This document shows, piece by piece, positions 54,128-63,534 of a DNA stretch of 64,000 nucleotides (positions are counted from its first letter, which is position 1; the number at the start of each line of letters is the position of its first letter). The translations under genes were made by a program, and so were the position numbers. This DNA comes from Maricaulaceae bacterium EIL42A08 (GTDB lineage Bacteria > Pseudomonadota > Alphaproteobacteria > Caulobacterales > Maricaulaceae): the NCBI GenBank assembly GCA_024178355.1, contig JAMZNZ010000002.1, positions 229,501 to 293,500 of the forward strand. The letters run 5' to 3'. Under the pieces are notes generated by a model. The model was given only the letters and a program-made list of their open reading frames with translations, had not been told where the DNA came from and did not search any database.

Positions 54128-55066
54128 ATGGCGCTTGCATTTGTTTTTCCAGGCCAGGGTAGCCAGGCCGTGGGCATGGGCGAGGCGCTCGCCAGCGAGT
54201 TCAAGGTCGCGCGCGATGTCTTTGAAGAGGTCGACGAGGCGCTTGGCCAGAAGCTGTCTCACCTGATGGCAAGCGGCCCGGCTGAAGAGCTGACGCTGAC
54301 TGAAAACGCGCAGCCGGCCATCATGGCCAACTCCATTGCAACCATGCGCGTGCTCAAAGCCGAGTTCGGCGTTGACGTAACCGCGGCGGACTATGTGGCG
54401 GGCCACAGCCTGGGTGAATACTCCGCGCTTTGCGCTGCCGGGTCGCTGAGCCTGTCGCGCACGGCGATCCTGTTGAAGGCGCGCGGTCAGGCCATGCAAA
54501 AGGCGGTCGCCAAGGGTGTGGGGGCCATGGCGGCCCTTCTCGGCGTCACCGAAGAGCAGGCCCAGGCCGCGGTCGACAAGGGCTCGGCCAAAGGCGTTGT
54601 GACTATCGCCAATGACAATGCGCCCGGCCAGATCGTGATCTCCGGCACGCTAGAAGCCGTGGAAGCCGCGCTTGCTGCGGCAAAGGATGACGGCGCACGC
54701 CACGCCATGATGCTGGATGTGTCGGCACCCTTCCACTGCCCGATGATGCAGCCTGCGGCAGAGGCCATGGCTGAAGCACTAGCCGATGCAACGATCTCTG
54801 CGCCAGTGGTGCCTCTGGTGAACAACGTGTCAGCCGAAGCTGTCACAGATCCGGAAGTTATCCGCGCCCAGCTGGTCGATCAGGTCACCGGCAAGGTGCG
54901 CTGGCGTGAAAGCGTCGACTGGATGCATGGCCAGGGCGTGGATCGCTTTGCCGAGGCGGGCTCGAAAGTCCTGTCCAACATGCTCAAGCGTCATATCCGC
55001 GAAGCCAAGGGCGTGCCGCTCATTGACCGAGCAACGCTGGAAGCCTTTGCCGAGACGCTGAGCTGA
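54128..55066 (+). CDS. fabD: Malonyl-CoA:ACP transacylase
   Basis: 312 residues from the ATG at 54128 (GGGAGG 7 bases upstream). FVFPGQGSQAVGMG at the N-terminus, catalytic Ser in AGHSLGEYSAL and His in VSAPFHCPMM. Loads malonate on ACP for fatty acid synthesis. First gene of the run fabD, fabG, acpP, fabF. Confidence 0.95.
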   Translation: MALAFVFPGQGSQAVGMGEALASEFKVARDVFEEVDEALGQKLSHLMASGPAEELTLTENAQPAIMANSIATMRVLKAEFGVDVTAADYVAGHSLGEYSALCAAGSLSLSRTAILLKARGQAMQKAVAKGVGAMAALLGVTEEQAQAAVDKGSAKGVVTIANDNAPGQIVISGTLEAVEAALAAAKDDGARHAMMLDVSAPFHCPMMQPAAEAMAEALADATISAPVVPLVNNVSAEAVTDPEVIRAQLVDQVTGKVRWRESVDWMHGQGVDRFAEAGSKVLSNMLKRHIREAKGVPLIDRATLEAFAETLS

Positions 55067-55135
55067 ACCTCTGCTAGACAGGGCCGGTAACGGCTCTGCC
55101 AACACGTTTTAAGACCATCCACAGGAATACCATCC

Positions 55136-55873
55136 ATGTTCGATCTTACTGGTAAGAAGGCGCTCGTGACGGGCGCAACTGGCGGTCTCGGGTCCGAGAT
55201 TGCACGCGCGCTGCACGCTGCTGGCGCTCATGTGGCGCTGTCGGGTACCCGCGTTGAGAAGCTGGAAGGCCTGGCGTCGGAGCTGGGTGAGCGCACCGCG
55301 ATTACCCCGGCCAATCTGTCTGACGCTGATGCCGTAGATGCGCTGCCCAAGCAGGCGTCTGAAGCGCTGAGTGGTCTCGATATCCTGATCTCCAACGCCG
55401 GTGTGACCCGTGATCAGCTTCTCATGCGTATGAAGGATGAGGACTGGGAGACGGTCATCAAGGTGAACCTTGAGGCGCACTACCGCCTGTCGAAGGCCTG
55501 CCTGCGCGGCATGATGAAACAGCGCTGGGGCCGCATTGTCGGTATTACGTCGGTGGTCGGCGTCACCGGCAACCCGGGGCAGACCAACTACGCGGCGTCA
55601 AAAGCCGGCATGATCGGCTTTTCCAAGGCGCTGGCTCAGGAAGTGGGCGCACGCGGCGTCACCGTGAACTGCGTTGCTCCGGGCTTCATCGAATCGCCGA
55701 TGACCGATGAGCTGAACGACGACCAGCGCAATGCGATTCTGAGCCGGATCCCGAACGGCAAGCTCGGGACAGGCGCTAATATCGCAGCGGCCTGCGTGTA
55801 TCTGTCCAGCGAGGAAGCCGGTTATGTGACAGGCCAAACCCTGCACGTGAACGGCGGCATGGCGATGATCTAA
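55136..55873 (+). CDS. fabG: 3-oxoacyl-ACP reductase
   Basis: 245 residues. VTGATGGLGSEIARAL nucleotide motif, NAGVTRD, catalytic Ser in GITSVVGVTGN and YAASKAGM with Tyr/Lys, and the C-terminal GQTLHVNGGMAM. NADPH-dependent reduction of 3-oxoacyl-ACP. Position in the fab cluster makes FabG the secure choice among SDRs. Confidence 0.95.
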   Translation: MFDLTGKKALVTGATGGLGSEIARALHAAGAHVALSGTRVEKLEGLASELGERTAITPANLSDADAVDALPKQASEALSGLDILISNAGVTRDQLLMRMKDEDWETVIKVNLEAHYRLSKACLRGMMKQRWGRIVGITSVVGVTGNPGQTNYAASKAGMIGFSKALAQEVGARGVTVNCVAPGFIESPMTDELNDDQRNAILSRIPNGKLGTGANIAAACVYLSSEEAGYVTGQTLHVNGGMAMI

Positions 55874-55977
55874 GCTGAACGCGGGCTGCGTCCGTGGGCT
55901 TGCCAGTCATGGTGGTGCTGGCGTAGCTCAAATTTGCGTGGTATCAGCCCGCACATTCCTGATTTGGGCAGTATGTC

Positions 55978-55991
55978 TTGCATCTGTGCAA
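55978..55991. promoter_or_regulatory. Inverted repeat TTGCA-4-TGCAA before acpP
   Basis: TTGCATCTGTGCAA, 5-base arms, in the 186-base fabG-acpP gap that probably holds an acpP promoter. It could be a regulator site or chance. Confidence 0.3.
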
Positions 55992-56059
55992 ACAGGGCGT
56001 CTAAAGACTTTCAGCGCTTTCACTTGGGGCGCTGACGAATATTGAAAAAAGGGTCCGAC

Positions 56060-56296
56060 ATGTCTGACGTTTTAGAGCGCGTGAAGAAAATCGTCATTGA
56101 GCACCTCGATGTTGAAGACGAGAAAGTCACCGAGAAGGCTTCCTTCATCGATGATCTCGGCGCTGACTCCCTCGACAATGTCGAGCTTGTGATGGCGTTC
56201 GAGGAAGAATTCGACATCGAAATTCCGGACGACGCTGCAGAGCACATCCAGACCGTGGGTGATGCTGTGAAGTTCATCTCCGAGAAGCAGGGCTAA
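56060..56296 (+). CDS. acpP: Acyl carrier protein
   Basis: 78 residues from the ATG at 56060, strongly acidic. The phosphopantetheine serine is in [14 protein letters not shown]. Carrier of the growing fatty acid chain. It has a 186-base gap upstream, so it probably has its own promoter as well; fabF follows 10 bases later. Confidence 0.97.
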   Translation: MSDVLERVKKIVIEHLDVEDEKVTEKASFIDDLGADSLDNVELVMAFEEEFDIEIPDDAAEHIQTVGDAVKFISEKQG

Positions 56297-56306
56297 GGCC
56301 TCTTCG

Positions 56307-57596
56307 ATGACCAAGCGTCGCGTCGTTGTCACCGGGCTGGGGCTCGTAACCCCGCTCGGCTGTGGCGTGGACCATGTGTGGAACCGGCTTGTGGCCGGTG
56401 ACTCCGGTCTCGCCAGGATCGAGCACTTTGACGTCTCCGATCTGTCCAGCCAGGTGGCGGGCATTATCCCGCGCGTGGATGGACGCAATGGTGGCGGCGC
56501 TGATGTGCCGGGGTCGTTTGACCCCGACGCGGTCATGGCTGCGCGTGAGCGCAAGCGGATCGACGAATTCATCCTCTACGGCATTGCTGCGGCGGATGAA
56601 GCGTTGGCCCACTCCGGTTGGGAGGCTGCTGATGAGGCGGCAAAGGAACGCGCTGGCGTTCTGATTGGCTCTGGCATTGGCGGTCTTCAGACCATCTACG
56701 ACGCTTCGGTCACGCTCCACGAGCGCGGGCCGCGCAAGCTGTCACCTTTCGTGATCCCTGCCATGCTGATCAATTTGGCCTCCGGTCAGGTGTCGATCCG
56801 CCACGGGCTCAAAGGTCCAAACCATTCTGTGGTGACGGCATGCTCCACGGGCGCACACGCCATCGGCGACGCCGCCAAGCTGATCGCCTATGGCGATGCC
56901 GACATGATGGTTGCCGGGGGTGCTGAAAGCGCCATTACGCGCCTGGGCTACGGTGGCTTTGGTGCCGCACGGGCCCTGTCGACCGGCTATAACGACAACC
57001 CCAAAGCAGCATCTCGCCCCTGGGACAAGGGCCGTGACGGCTTCGTCATGGGTGAGGGCGCTGGCGTTGTCATTCTGGAAGAATACGAGGCGGCCAAGGC
57101 TCGCGGCGCAACGATTTACGCTGAAGTCTCTGGCTATGGCCTTTCCGGTGATGCCTACCACATCACCTCGCCGGCTGAAGATGGCGACGGGGGCTTCCGC
57201 TCCATGTCCGCAGCCATCAAGAGCGCTGGGTTGACGCCTGCTGACATTGATTATGTCAACGCACACGGCACCTCCACGCCGAAGGGCGATGAGATCGAGC
57301 TGGGCGCGGTTGAGCGTCTGTTCGGTGACAATGCCGGCAATGTGGTGATGAGCTCCACCAAGGCCGCCATTGGCCACCTTCTGGGGGCTGCTGGTGCAGT
57401 TGAAGCGATTTTCTCCATCCTGGCCATGCGCGACGGCATCTGCCCGCCGACGCTGAATCTGGACGATCCGTCTGTGGAGACCAAGCTGAACCTGGCTCCG
57501 CACAAGGCGGTGAAGAAACAGATCAACGCCGCACTGTCGAACTCCTTCGGCTTTGGCGGAACGAACGCCTCGGTGGTGTTCAAGCGCGCTGACTAG
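56307..57596 (+). CDS. fabF: 3-oxoacyl-ACP synthase II
   Basis: 429 residues. Cys-His-His triad: Cys in TACSTGAHAIGDA, His in VNAHGTSTPKGD and His in KAAIGHLLGAAG. FGFGGTNASVVF ends the protein. Condenses malonyl-ACP with acyl-ACP. Longer than E. coli FabF (413). Confidence 0.96.
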   Translation: MTKRRVVVTGLGLVTPLGCGVDHVWNRLVAGDSGLARIEHFDVSDLSSQVAGIIPRVDGRNGGGADVPGSFDPDAVMAARERKRIDEFILYGIAAADEALAHSGWEAADEAAKERAGVLIGSGIGGLQTIYDASVTLHERGPRKLSPFVIPAMLINLASGQVSIRHGLKGPNHSVVTACSTGAHAIGDAAKLIAYGDADMMVAGGAESAITRLGYGGFGAARALSTGYNDNPKAASRPWDKGRDGFVMGEGAGVVILEEYEAAKARGATIYAEVSGYGLSGDAYHITSPAEDGDGGFRSMSAAIKSAGLTPADIDYVNAHGTSTPKGDEIELGAVERLFGDNAGNVVMSSTKAAIGHLLGAAGAVEAIFSILAMRDGICPPTLNLDDPSVETKLNLAPHKAVKKQINAALSNSFGFGGTNASVVFKRAD

Positions 57597-57602
57597 GCAA
57601 TC

Positions 57603-58640
57603 ATGAGCAATGAAGCCCCCCAGCCCAAGGCGAAAAAGGGCGGCCTCGGCCGTGTTTTTGTCTGGCTGGGCGGGATTGCACTGGCGCTGGCCCTGTTCGC
57701 GGCCGGTGGCGCTTTCGGCGGCTGGGTCTGGCTGAACAATCAGTTTGAAGCTGACGGTCCTGCCGGGCCTGAGCAGACGGTCCTGTTACCGCGAGGCTCG
57801 GGCCTGATCGCGATTGCCAGCCAGCTGGAGCGCGAGGGCCTGATCGCCGACGCGCAGATTTTCCGCATCATGGTGACGATTGACGGCGGCGACCGCTCGC
57901 TGCGCGCGGGTGAGTTCGCCATTCCTGAAGCCGCCTCTATGGCAGATATCTACGCCATCCTACAGTCCGGCGAAACGATCCAGCACCCGATCACGGCCGC
58001 TGAGGGCCTGACCAGTGCCATGATCGTCGACATTCTCAATGAAGCTGACGTCCTGACCGGGGAGATCACATCTGTCCCTCCGGAAGGCTCGCTCCTTCCG
58101 GAGACCTTCCTGGTGGATCGCGGAACGGACCGTCAGAGCCTGTTGAACCGCATGGCGAACGCACAGGACGAGCTGCTTGATGAGCTGTGGCCATCGCGCG
58201 CGGATGATCTGCCTTTCGACACCCGCGAGGAAGCGATCATCCTGGCGTCGGTGGTGGAGAAGGAAACCGGTATTGGCTCTGAACGCGGCCTGGTCGCTTC
58301 GGTCTTCGTGAATCGGCTGCGCCGGGGCATGCGCCTTCAAAGCGATCCCACGATCATCTACGGCATTAGCCAGGGTGTGTCGCTGGGCCGGGGTATTCGC
58401 CGGTCTGAACTGGATAACGCTGATAACCCGTACAACACTTATCAGATTGATGGCCTTCCGCCGACGCCGATTGCCAATCCTGGACCGGATGCGATCCGTG
58501 CGGTGCTCAACCCGCCAGACACCGATTACCTGTTCTTTGTGACCGACGGGACGGGCGGGCATGCCTTCTCCGAGACCTATGCGGAGCACAATGTGCATGT
58601 TCAGGCGCTGCGCCGCCGTGAGCGTGAACAGAGACGATAA
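57603..58640 (+). CDS. mltG: Endolytic peptidoglycan transglycosylase MltG
   Basis: 345 residues. A basic start and one helix (VFVWLGGIALALALFAAGGAF) anchor it in the inner membrane. The YceG-like domain has the catalytic Glu in VVEKETGIGSERGLVASVF and NPYNTYQIDGLPPTPI. It trims new glycan strands in the periplasm. Follows fabF by 6 bases; the fab-mltG-yicC-gmk order is common in alphaproteobacteria. Confidence 0.93.
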   Translation: MSNEAPQPKAKKGGLGRVFVWLGGIALALALFAAGGAFGGWVWLNNQFEADGPAGPEQTVLLPRGSGLIAIASQLEREGLIADAQIFRIMVTIDGGDRSLRAGEFAIPEAASMADIYAILQSGETIQHPITAAEGLTSAMIVDILNEADVLTGEITSVPPEGSLLPETFLVDRGTDRQSLLNRMANAQDELLDELWPSRADDLPFDTREEAIILASVVEKETGIGSERGLVASVFVNRLRRGMRLQSDPTIIYGISQGVSLGRGIRRSELDNADNPYNTYQIDGLPPTPIANPGPDAIRAVLNPPDTDYLFFVTDGTGGHAFSETYAEHNVHVQALRRREREQRR

Positions 58641-58651
58641 GGGGTTAGGGC

Positions 58652-59536
58652 ATGGGCAAGATCACAGGTATGACCGGCTTTGGCCGCGCCGAGCGCTCTG
58701 GGACCTTCGGGACTGTGGCCGTTGAAGCGCGCAGCGTGAATGGCAAGGGCCTTGATGTGCGCCTGCGCCTGCCGTCCGGCTTCGATGCCGTGGAGCCGAA
58801 ACTTCGCGAGCTGGCCAAGGTCCGTTTCAATCGCGGGTCAGTCTCGCTCAGCCTGAACGTGACGCCGCCTGAGGGCACGCAGGGCGTCCACATCGATGAA
58901 GACCGCCTCAATCTCTACGCCAAGGCCGCCCACCGCCTGTATGAGCAGGGTGCGGCTGCACCCGCCACCGCTGGTGAGCTTCTGGCGCTAAAAGGCGTCA
59001 TCACAACCGAGGACACCGAGCCTGACCTTGATAACGCCGAGGCGTTACAGGCTGCAGCGCTGCTCGCTGCGGCTGAGGCGCTCGATGGCCTGAAGGCTGC
59101 GCGCGATGGTGAGGGGACAGCGCTGGTTGGCGTTTTGACCGGCCATCTCGATGAGATTGAAGCGTTGCGCGCTGAAGCCGCCTCCAATGCCGAGGCGCTG
59201 CCTGACGCGATCAAGGCGCGCATCAAGGCCAAGTTCGACGAGCTTCTGCCCAATGGTCTTGATCCAGAACGCCTTGAGCAGGAAGCCGCCATGCTGGCGG
59301 TGAAGGCGGACATCCGCGAGGAGCTGGATCGCCTGACCGCCCATATCGAAGCCGCCCGTGCGCTGCTCGATGGGGGGAGCCCAGCCGGTCGCAAACTCGA
59401 TTTTCTCGCCCAGGAGTTCAATCGCGAGGCCAATACGCTATGTTCCAAGTCCGCTGATCCAGCGTTGACGCGGACCGGCCTTGCGCTCAAAGCCGCCGTC
59501 GATCGGCTGCGCGAGCAAGTTCAAAACGTGGAGTAA
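58652..59536 (+). CDS. YicC family endoribonuclease-like protein
   Basis: 294 residues. MTGFGRAE near the N-terminus and LDFLAQEFNREANTLCSKS near the C-terminus are the YicC/YloC signatures. E. coli YicC is reported to act in RNA decay. Between mltG and gmk, a usual place. Intact. Confidence 0.9.
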   Translation: MGKITGMTGFGRAERSGTFGTVAVEARSVNGKGLDVRLRLPSGFDAVEPKLRELAKVRFNRGSVSLSLNVTPPEGTQGVHIDEDRLNLYAKAAHRLYEQGAAAPATAGELLALKGVITTEDTEPDLDNAEALQAAALLAAAEALDGLKAARDGEGTALVGVLTGHLDEIEALRAEAASNAEALPDAIKARIKAKFDELLPNGLDPERLEQEAAMLAVKADIREELDRLTAHIEAARALLDGGSPAGRKLDFLAQEFNREANTLCSKSADPALTRTGLALKAAVDRLREQVQNVE

Positions 59537-59538
59537 GC

Positions 59539-60192
59539 ATGAGCGGCGATCTGTCCGGCCCTGTCTTCCGTGGTCAACGCCGCGGCTTGATGTTCGTTCT
59601 GTCGAGCCCGTCCGGCGCTGGCAAAACCACCCTGTCCAAGCGTCTGATCGCCCAGAACCCGGATCTGGTCCTCTCCATGTCGGCGACCACTCGCGCGCCG
59701 CGCCCCGGTGAGGTCGATGGCCAGGATTATATGTTTGTCGAAGAAGGCAAATTCCTGGACATGGCCGGCAAGGGCGAGTTTTACGAGTGGGCCAAGGTTT
59801 TTGATAACTACTACGGCACGCCCAAGGCACCGGTGGAAGAAGCGCTGTCTGAAGGCCGAGACGTCGTCTTTGACATCGACTGGCAGGGAGCCCGTGCGCT
59901 TGCCAAAAGTGCGCCAGCCGACGTGGTGCGCGTCTTTATCCTGCCGCCGTCGCTGAAGCTATTGCGCGATCGTCTGAACAAGCGCGCACAGGACTCAGAA
60001 GAGATCATCACCGGCCGCATGGCCCGCGCCAAGGAAGAGATCGAGCACTGGCACGAATACGACTATGTGGTGCTCAATGACGACTTCTCCCGCGCGCTGG
60101 AAAAGCTGTCTGAAATCCTCCACGCCGAACGCCTGAAGCGAAACCGCCACCCTTGGCTGTCAGGCTTTGTCGAGGCGTTGATGAACGAGTAG
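59539..60192 (+). CDS. gmk: Guanylate kinase
   Basis: 217 residues. P-loop in SSPSGAGKTTLSKRL; GMP-binding TTRAPRPGEVDGQDYMFV and GEFYEWAKVFDNYYGT. Converts GMP to GDP. Last gene of this operon; a repeat element follows. Confidence 0.95.
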   Translation: MSGDLSGPVFRGQRRGLMFVLSSPSGAGKTTLSKRLIAQNPDLVLSMSATTRAPRPGEVDGQDYMFVEEGKFLDMAGKGEFYEWAKVFDNYYGTPKAPVEEALSEGRDVVFDIDWQGARALAKSAPADVVRVFILPPSLKLLRDRLNKRAQDSEEIITGRMARAKEEIEHWHEYDYVVLNDDFSRALEKLSEILHAERLKRNRHPWLSGFVEALMNE

Positions 60193-60221
60193 GGGGACTC
60201 TTTCCGATCCTCTTTGAGACA

Positions 60222-60272
60222 TTACAGGCAACACCTGTCCCGGCCGACCGAAGGAAGAGCCGGGATCGACGG
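60222..60272. repeat. Dispersed palindromic intergenic repeat, family A copy 2
   Basis: Matches 1671-1724: ACAGG, loop, CCTGTCCCG, a GACC spacer, GAGCCGGGATC. The inner arms TCCCGGC/GCCGGGA pair over 7 bases here. It lies between the convergent ends of gmk and rsmA. Confidence 0.6.
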
Positions 60273-60377
60273 ATGACGTCTCTGCGATCATAGAAAAGTG
60301 CGTGCCGTAGATCCTGGATCGCTTCGCGTCCGGTACAGGCGTGGAGGCTTGTCGGAGGGTCGGGGTCCTGCCGCTAG

Positions 60378-61235
60378 CTACCCCTTCGCCGCCCGCCAGG
60401 CCTCCGCAAGCCTCATAAATCCTGCTGGATCAATGGTCTCGGCGCGGGCTGAGGGCTCGATCCCGGCGGCTTCCAACAAAGCCTCAGAGCTCGTAGCCGC
60501 CTTGCCCGCAGCGACGCCCAGCGATTTGCGCAGGGTTTTGCGGCGTTGGCCGAAGGCGCTCTCCGTCACGATGGAGAGAGCGTCAAGGTCGGCGAAGCGC
60601 TTGTCAGCGGGCAGGGGGTCAATGACTACCACGGCGCTATCGACCTTTGGCGGCGGCGTAAAGGCACGGGCGGGCAGGGTGAAGGCGTAGCGGGGGCTGG
60701 CCGCAGCGGCGGTCAGGATGGCAAGGCGGCCATATTGGGCATCACCAACGCTGGCGACAACGCGCTCGGCGACTTCCTTTTGGAACATCAGTACGAGGCG
60801 GGTCCACCAGACCGGCTCGGCGGTCAGCCATTTGATGAGCAGGGCGGTCCCAACATTGTAGGGCAGGTTCGATGCGAGCATGCGCGTTGCAAACTTGCCG
60901 TCGATCTCCGCTTCGGTGACCTTCAGCGCGTCGGCTTCCACCACCGAAAGCCGCCCGCCGGAGGCTGTGTTGATGTCTTCAAGCGCTGTGAGGAAGCGGG
61001 AGTCCTTTTCCACCGCGATGACTTCGCCCGCGCCTTCTGACAGCAAGGCGCGGGTCAGGCCGCCGGGACCGGGGCCAACTTCAAACACCGTGGCTTCGCT
61101 CATATCGCCGCACAGGCGGGCAATCTTGGCGGTCAGGTTCAGGTCCATCAGGAAGTGCTGGCCAAAGCGCTTGTCGGCCTTCAGGCCATGGCTGGCGATC
61201 ACTTCGCGCAGTGGGGGCAGGGCATCCACACTCAT
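60378..61235 (-). CDS. rsmA: 16S rRNA (adenine-N6,N6)-dimethyltransferase
   Basis: 285 residues. SAM site VFEVGPGPGGLTRAL and active-site NLPYNVGTALL. Dimethylates two adenines near the 3-prime end of 16S rRNA. Its start overlaps the pdxA stop (ATGA). The C-terminal helical domain is complete. Confidence 0.95.
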   Translation of the reverse strand: MSVDALPPLREVIASHGLKADKRFGQHFLMDLNLTAKIARLCGDMSEATVFEVGPGPGGLTRALLSEGAGEVIAVEKDSRFLTALEDINTASGGRLSVVEADALKVTEAEIDGKFATRMLASNLPYNVGTALLIKWLTAEPVWWTRLVLMFQKEVAERVVASVGDAQYGRLAILTAAAASPRYAFTLPARAFTPPPKVDSAVVVIDPLPADKRFADLDALSIVTESAFGQRRKTLRKSLGVAAGKAATSSEALLEAAGIEPSARAETIDPAGFMRLAEAWRAAKG

Positions 61236-62221
61236 GAGGCATTCGCCCGATTGGCCGCCAGCTCGGCAGCAAGCTCAATCGCTGCGATCAGGCTGTCAGG
61301 TCTTGCGATGCCTTTCCCGGCGATATCAAAGGCTGTGCCGTGATCAGGCGAGGTGCGGATCATGGGAAGCCCCAGGGTCACGTTCACACCGCCGTGGAAA
61401 TCCAGCGTCTTGACCGGGATCAGGCCCTGGTCGTGATAAAGGCAGATCGCAGCGTCATATCCCGCCCGCGCCTCGGCATGGAACATGGTGTCGGGTGGCA
61501 ATGGACCGAAGACGTCAAAACCAGCCTCCTGCAGCGCTCTGACAGCGGGTTCGACGATCTCGATCTCTTCTGCGCCCAGCGATCCGCCTTCGCCCGCATG
61601 GGGGTTCAAACCGGCAATGGCGAGGCGAGGGCGTTTAATCGCGAAGTCGCGCTTCACGGCCTCTGCGGTGACGGTGGTGGTGTGGATAATGCGCTCCGGT
61701 GTGAGGCTGTCGATGGCTGAGCGGAGCGACTGGTGGATCGTCACCAGGGCGCAGCGCAGCCCGCCGCCAGCCAGCATCATTACGGGGCCGCGCGCACCGT
61801 CCAAAGGCGCGTCCGCGCTCAAATGGGCAAGGTATTCTGTGTGGCCAGGGAACTTAAACCCCGCCTCATACATCACCGCTTTGGAGATTGGATTTGTCAC
61901 GACGCCGCTCGCCGTTCCAGCCAGGCTCGCCTCAACCGCCGCATTGATTGATGCCAGAGCGGTCCCAGCGGCGGTCTCAGCGTGTTCAATCGGCAAAACC
62001 GGCAAACCGTCTGTGAATGCGTCTTGAGCCTCTTGAGGCGCAGAGATGGCTACAGGAGCGGCGATGCCAAGCGATGCAGCGTACGCGCTCAATTGCTCGC
62101 GATTGGCATGGATGGCGTAGCGAAACGGTGACGTTTGGTGATGCTGCCACGCTTTAAGCGCGATTTCCGGCCCGATACCGTCGGGATCGCCAAGCGTCAG
62201 CGCAAGCGGTGGTGTCGTCAC
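61232..62221 (-). CDS. pdxA: 4-hydroxythreonine-4-phosphate dehydrogenase
   Basis: 329 residues. LTLGDPDGIGPEIALKAW start; metal-binding His in PGHTEYLAHL and in CLYHDQGLIPVK. Pyridoxal phosphate synthesis. Its start overlaps the surA stop by 4 bases; pdxA-rsmA after surA is conserved. Confidence 0.94.
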   Translation of the reverse strand: MTTPPLALTLGDPDGIGPEIALKAWQHHQTSPFRYAIHANREQLSAYAASLGIAAPVAISAPQEAQDAFTDGLPVLPIEHAETAAGTALASINAAVEASLAGTASGVVTNPISKAVMYEAGFKFPGHTEYLAHLSADAPLDGARGPVMMLAGGGLRCALVTIHQSLRSAIDSLTPERIIHTTTVTAEAVKRDFAIKRPRLAIAGLNPHAGEGGSLGAEEIEIVEPAVRALQEAGFDVFGPLPPDTMFHAEARAGYDAAICLYHDQGLIPVKTLDFHGGVNVTLGLPMIRTSPDHGTAFDIAGKGIARPDSLIAAIELAAELAANRANAS

Positions 62222-63456
62222 CGGATTTCGACGGTCGCGTCACGACGCAGGTCGCGAAGCCAGCGCCGCGCCAGAAGCGAGAGCTGCTGGTTGATCAGCT
62301 GGTTCTCGATCTCGTCCACAGTGGGAACGCCAGGGCCCGTCAGGCCACGATCGCATACGACAAAAGCTTGAAGCCCCGCTGCCGTTTCAAGCACATCGGT
62401 GGCTGAAACCGGTTCCAGCCCGGCAAGGGCGTTTCGGATTTGCGGGATCAGCGCTGATACGTTGAGATCAGCAAGCTCTGTGACGATGACACCCTCAACG
62501 CTACTAACGGCGTTTTCGACCGCGTCACAGCTGGAAATATCCGCCATGGCTTCCGTCAGGGCCGAGCGAGCGCCTTCGGTTATGCGCGACGAGGGCAAGG
62601 TCAGCTGGATCAGATCAAGCTGTTCGACGACTTGGCCTTCACGCTTTTCAACGACGGCGACGATCTGAAAGCCGCCGGGCACCCGGATCGGATTTGAAAT
62701 TTGCCCAGCCTGAAGCTGGCGTACGATTTCGAGCACTTGCGGACGGATGGACGCTTCGGAAAGCCAGCCAGTGAAGCCACCGCGCGCAGCGCTAGGTGCG
62801 TCAGAAAACTGGGCAGCGACTTCGGGGAAGGGGGCACCGTTGCTCAGCGCGCCATAGACGGCCTGAACCGTCTGTGCGGCACGCTCCTCACCGCCATCGG
62901 TGCGGATTTCGATGACAATCTCAGCCAGGCTGTACTGCGGCTGGGCGGCAGCTTCGGCCTGGCGCGCCAACGCGGTTTCGATTTGTTGGTCTGAGATGCG
63001 GATGCGCGAGCGGTAACGTCCACTCACCATGATCTGCCAGGCAATTTCGGCGCGGATCTGCTGGCGCAGTGTTTCAACGTCAATGCCATTTGCCCGCAGG
63101 TCTGCGGCCACCTCATCCACTGTCGACCCATTGCGAGCCGCCGCGTCCTGAAGCGCTGCGTCAACTTCCGCCTCATCAACGGTGAGATCGAACTCTTCAG
63201 CCTGTTGAAGCTGGAGCGATTCTTCAATGAGAGCGCGTATGGCCTGATCCTGGATCTGGGTCAGCATCGCCTCATCGGGCTGAACGCCAGCCGACGTGAT
63301 GATCAGGCGCATGCGATTTCGCACGTCCAGCGTGGTGATTGGCTGGTCATTGACCACAGCGGCAATCCCCTCCACCTGCTGGGCAGAGGCGGGCTTGGTG
63401 GCAAACGAGGTCGCTACGAGGGCGGCGACCAAAATCAGCGCAGTGCGAAGGGCCAT
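62218..63456 (-). CDS. surA: SurA-type periplasmic peptidyl-prolyl isomerase
   Basis: 412 residues. A signal peptide (cut after PASA, about residue 25) and the SurA N-domain (VNDQPITTLDVRNRMRL). A parvulin-type domain in the middle (QYSLAEIVIEIR, then FSDAPSAARGGFTGWLSEASI) and a helical C-terminus. It escorts outer-membrane proteins. Only one parvulin-like unit is clear by eye, where E. coli has two. Confidence 0.87.
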   Translation of the reverse strand: MALRTALILVAALVATSFATKPASAQQVEGIAAVVNDQPITTLDVRNRMRLIITSAGVQPDEAMLTQIQDQAIRALIEESLQLQQAEEFDLTVDEAEVDAALQDAAARNGSTVDEVAADLRANGIDVETLRQQIRAEIAWQIMVSGRYRSRIRISDQQIETALARQAEAAAQPQYSLAEIVIEIRTDGGEERAAQTVQAVYGALSNGAPFPEVAAQFSDAPSAARGGFTGWLSEASIRPQVLEIVRQLQAGQISNPIRVPGGFQIVAVVEKREGQVVEQLDLIQLTLPSSRITEGARSALTEAMADISSCDAVENAVSSVEGVIVTELADLNVSALIPQIRNALAGLEPVSATDVLETAAGLQAFVVCDRGLTGPGVPTVDEIENQLINQQLSLLARRWLRDLRRDATVEIR

Positions 63457-63534
63457 GGCGGTCTTAAATCTTCCGGTGTTTGCTGCAAGATACTGATCAA
63501 ATCGGCTGACGCAACGCTACGAAGCCGCGCACCG

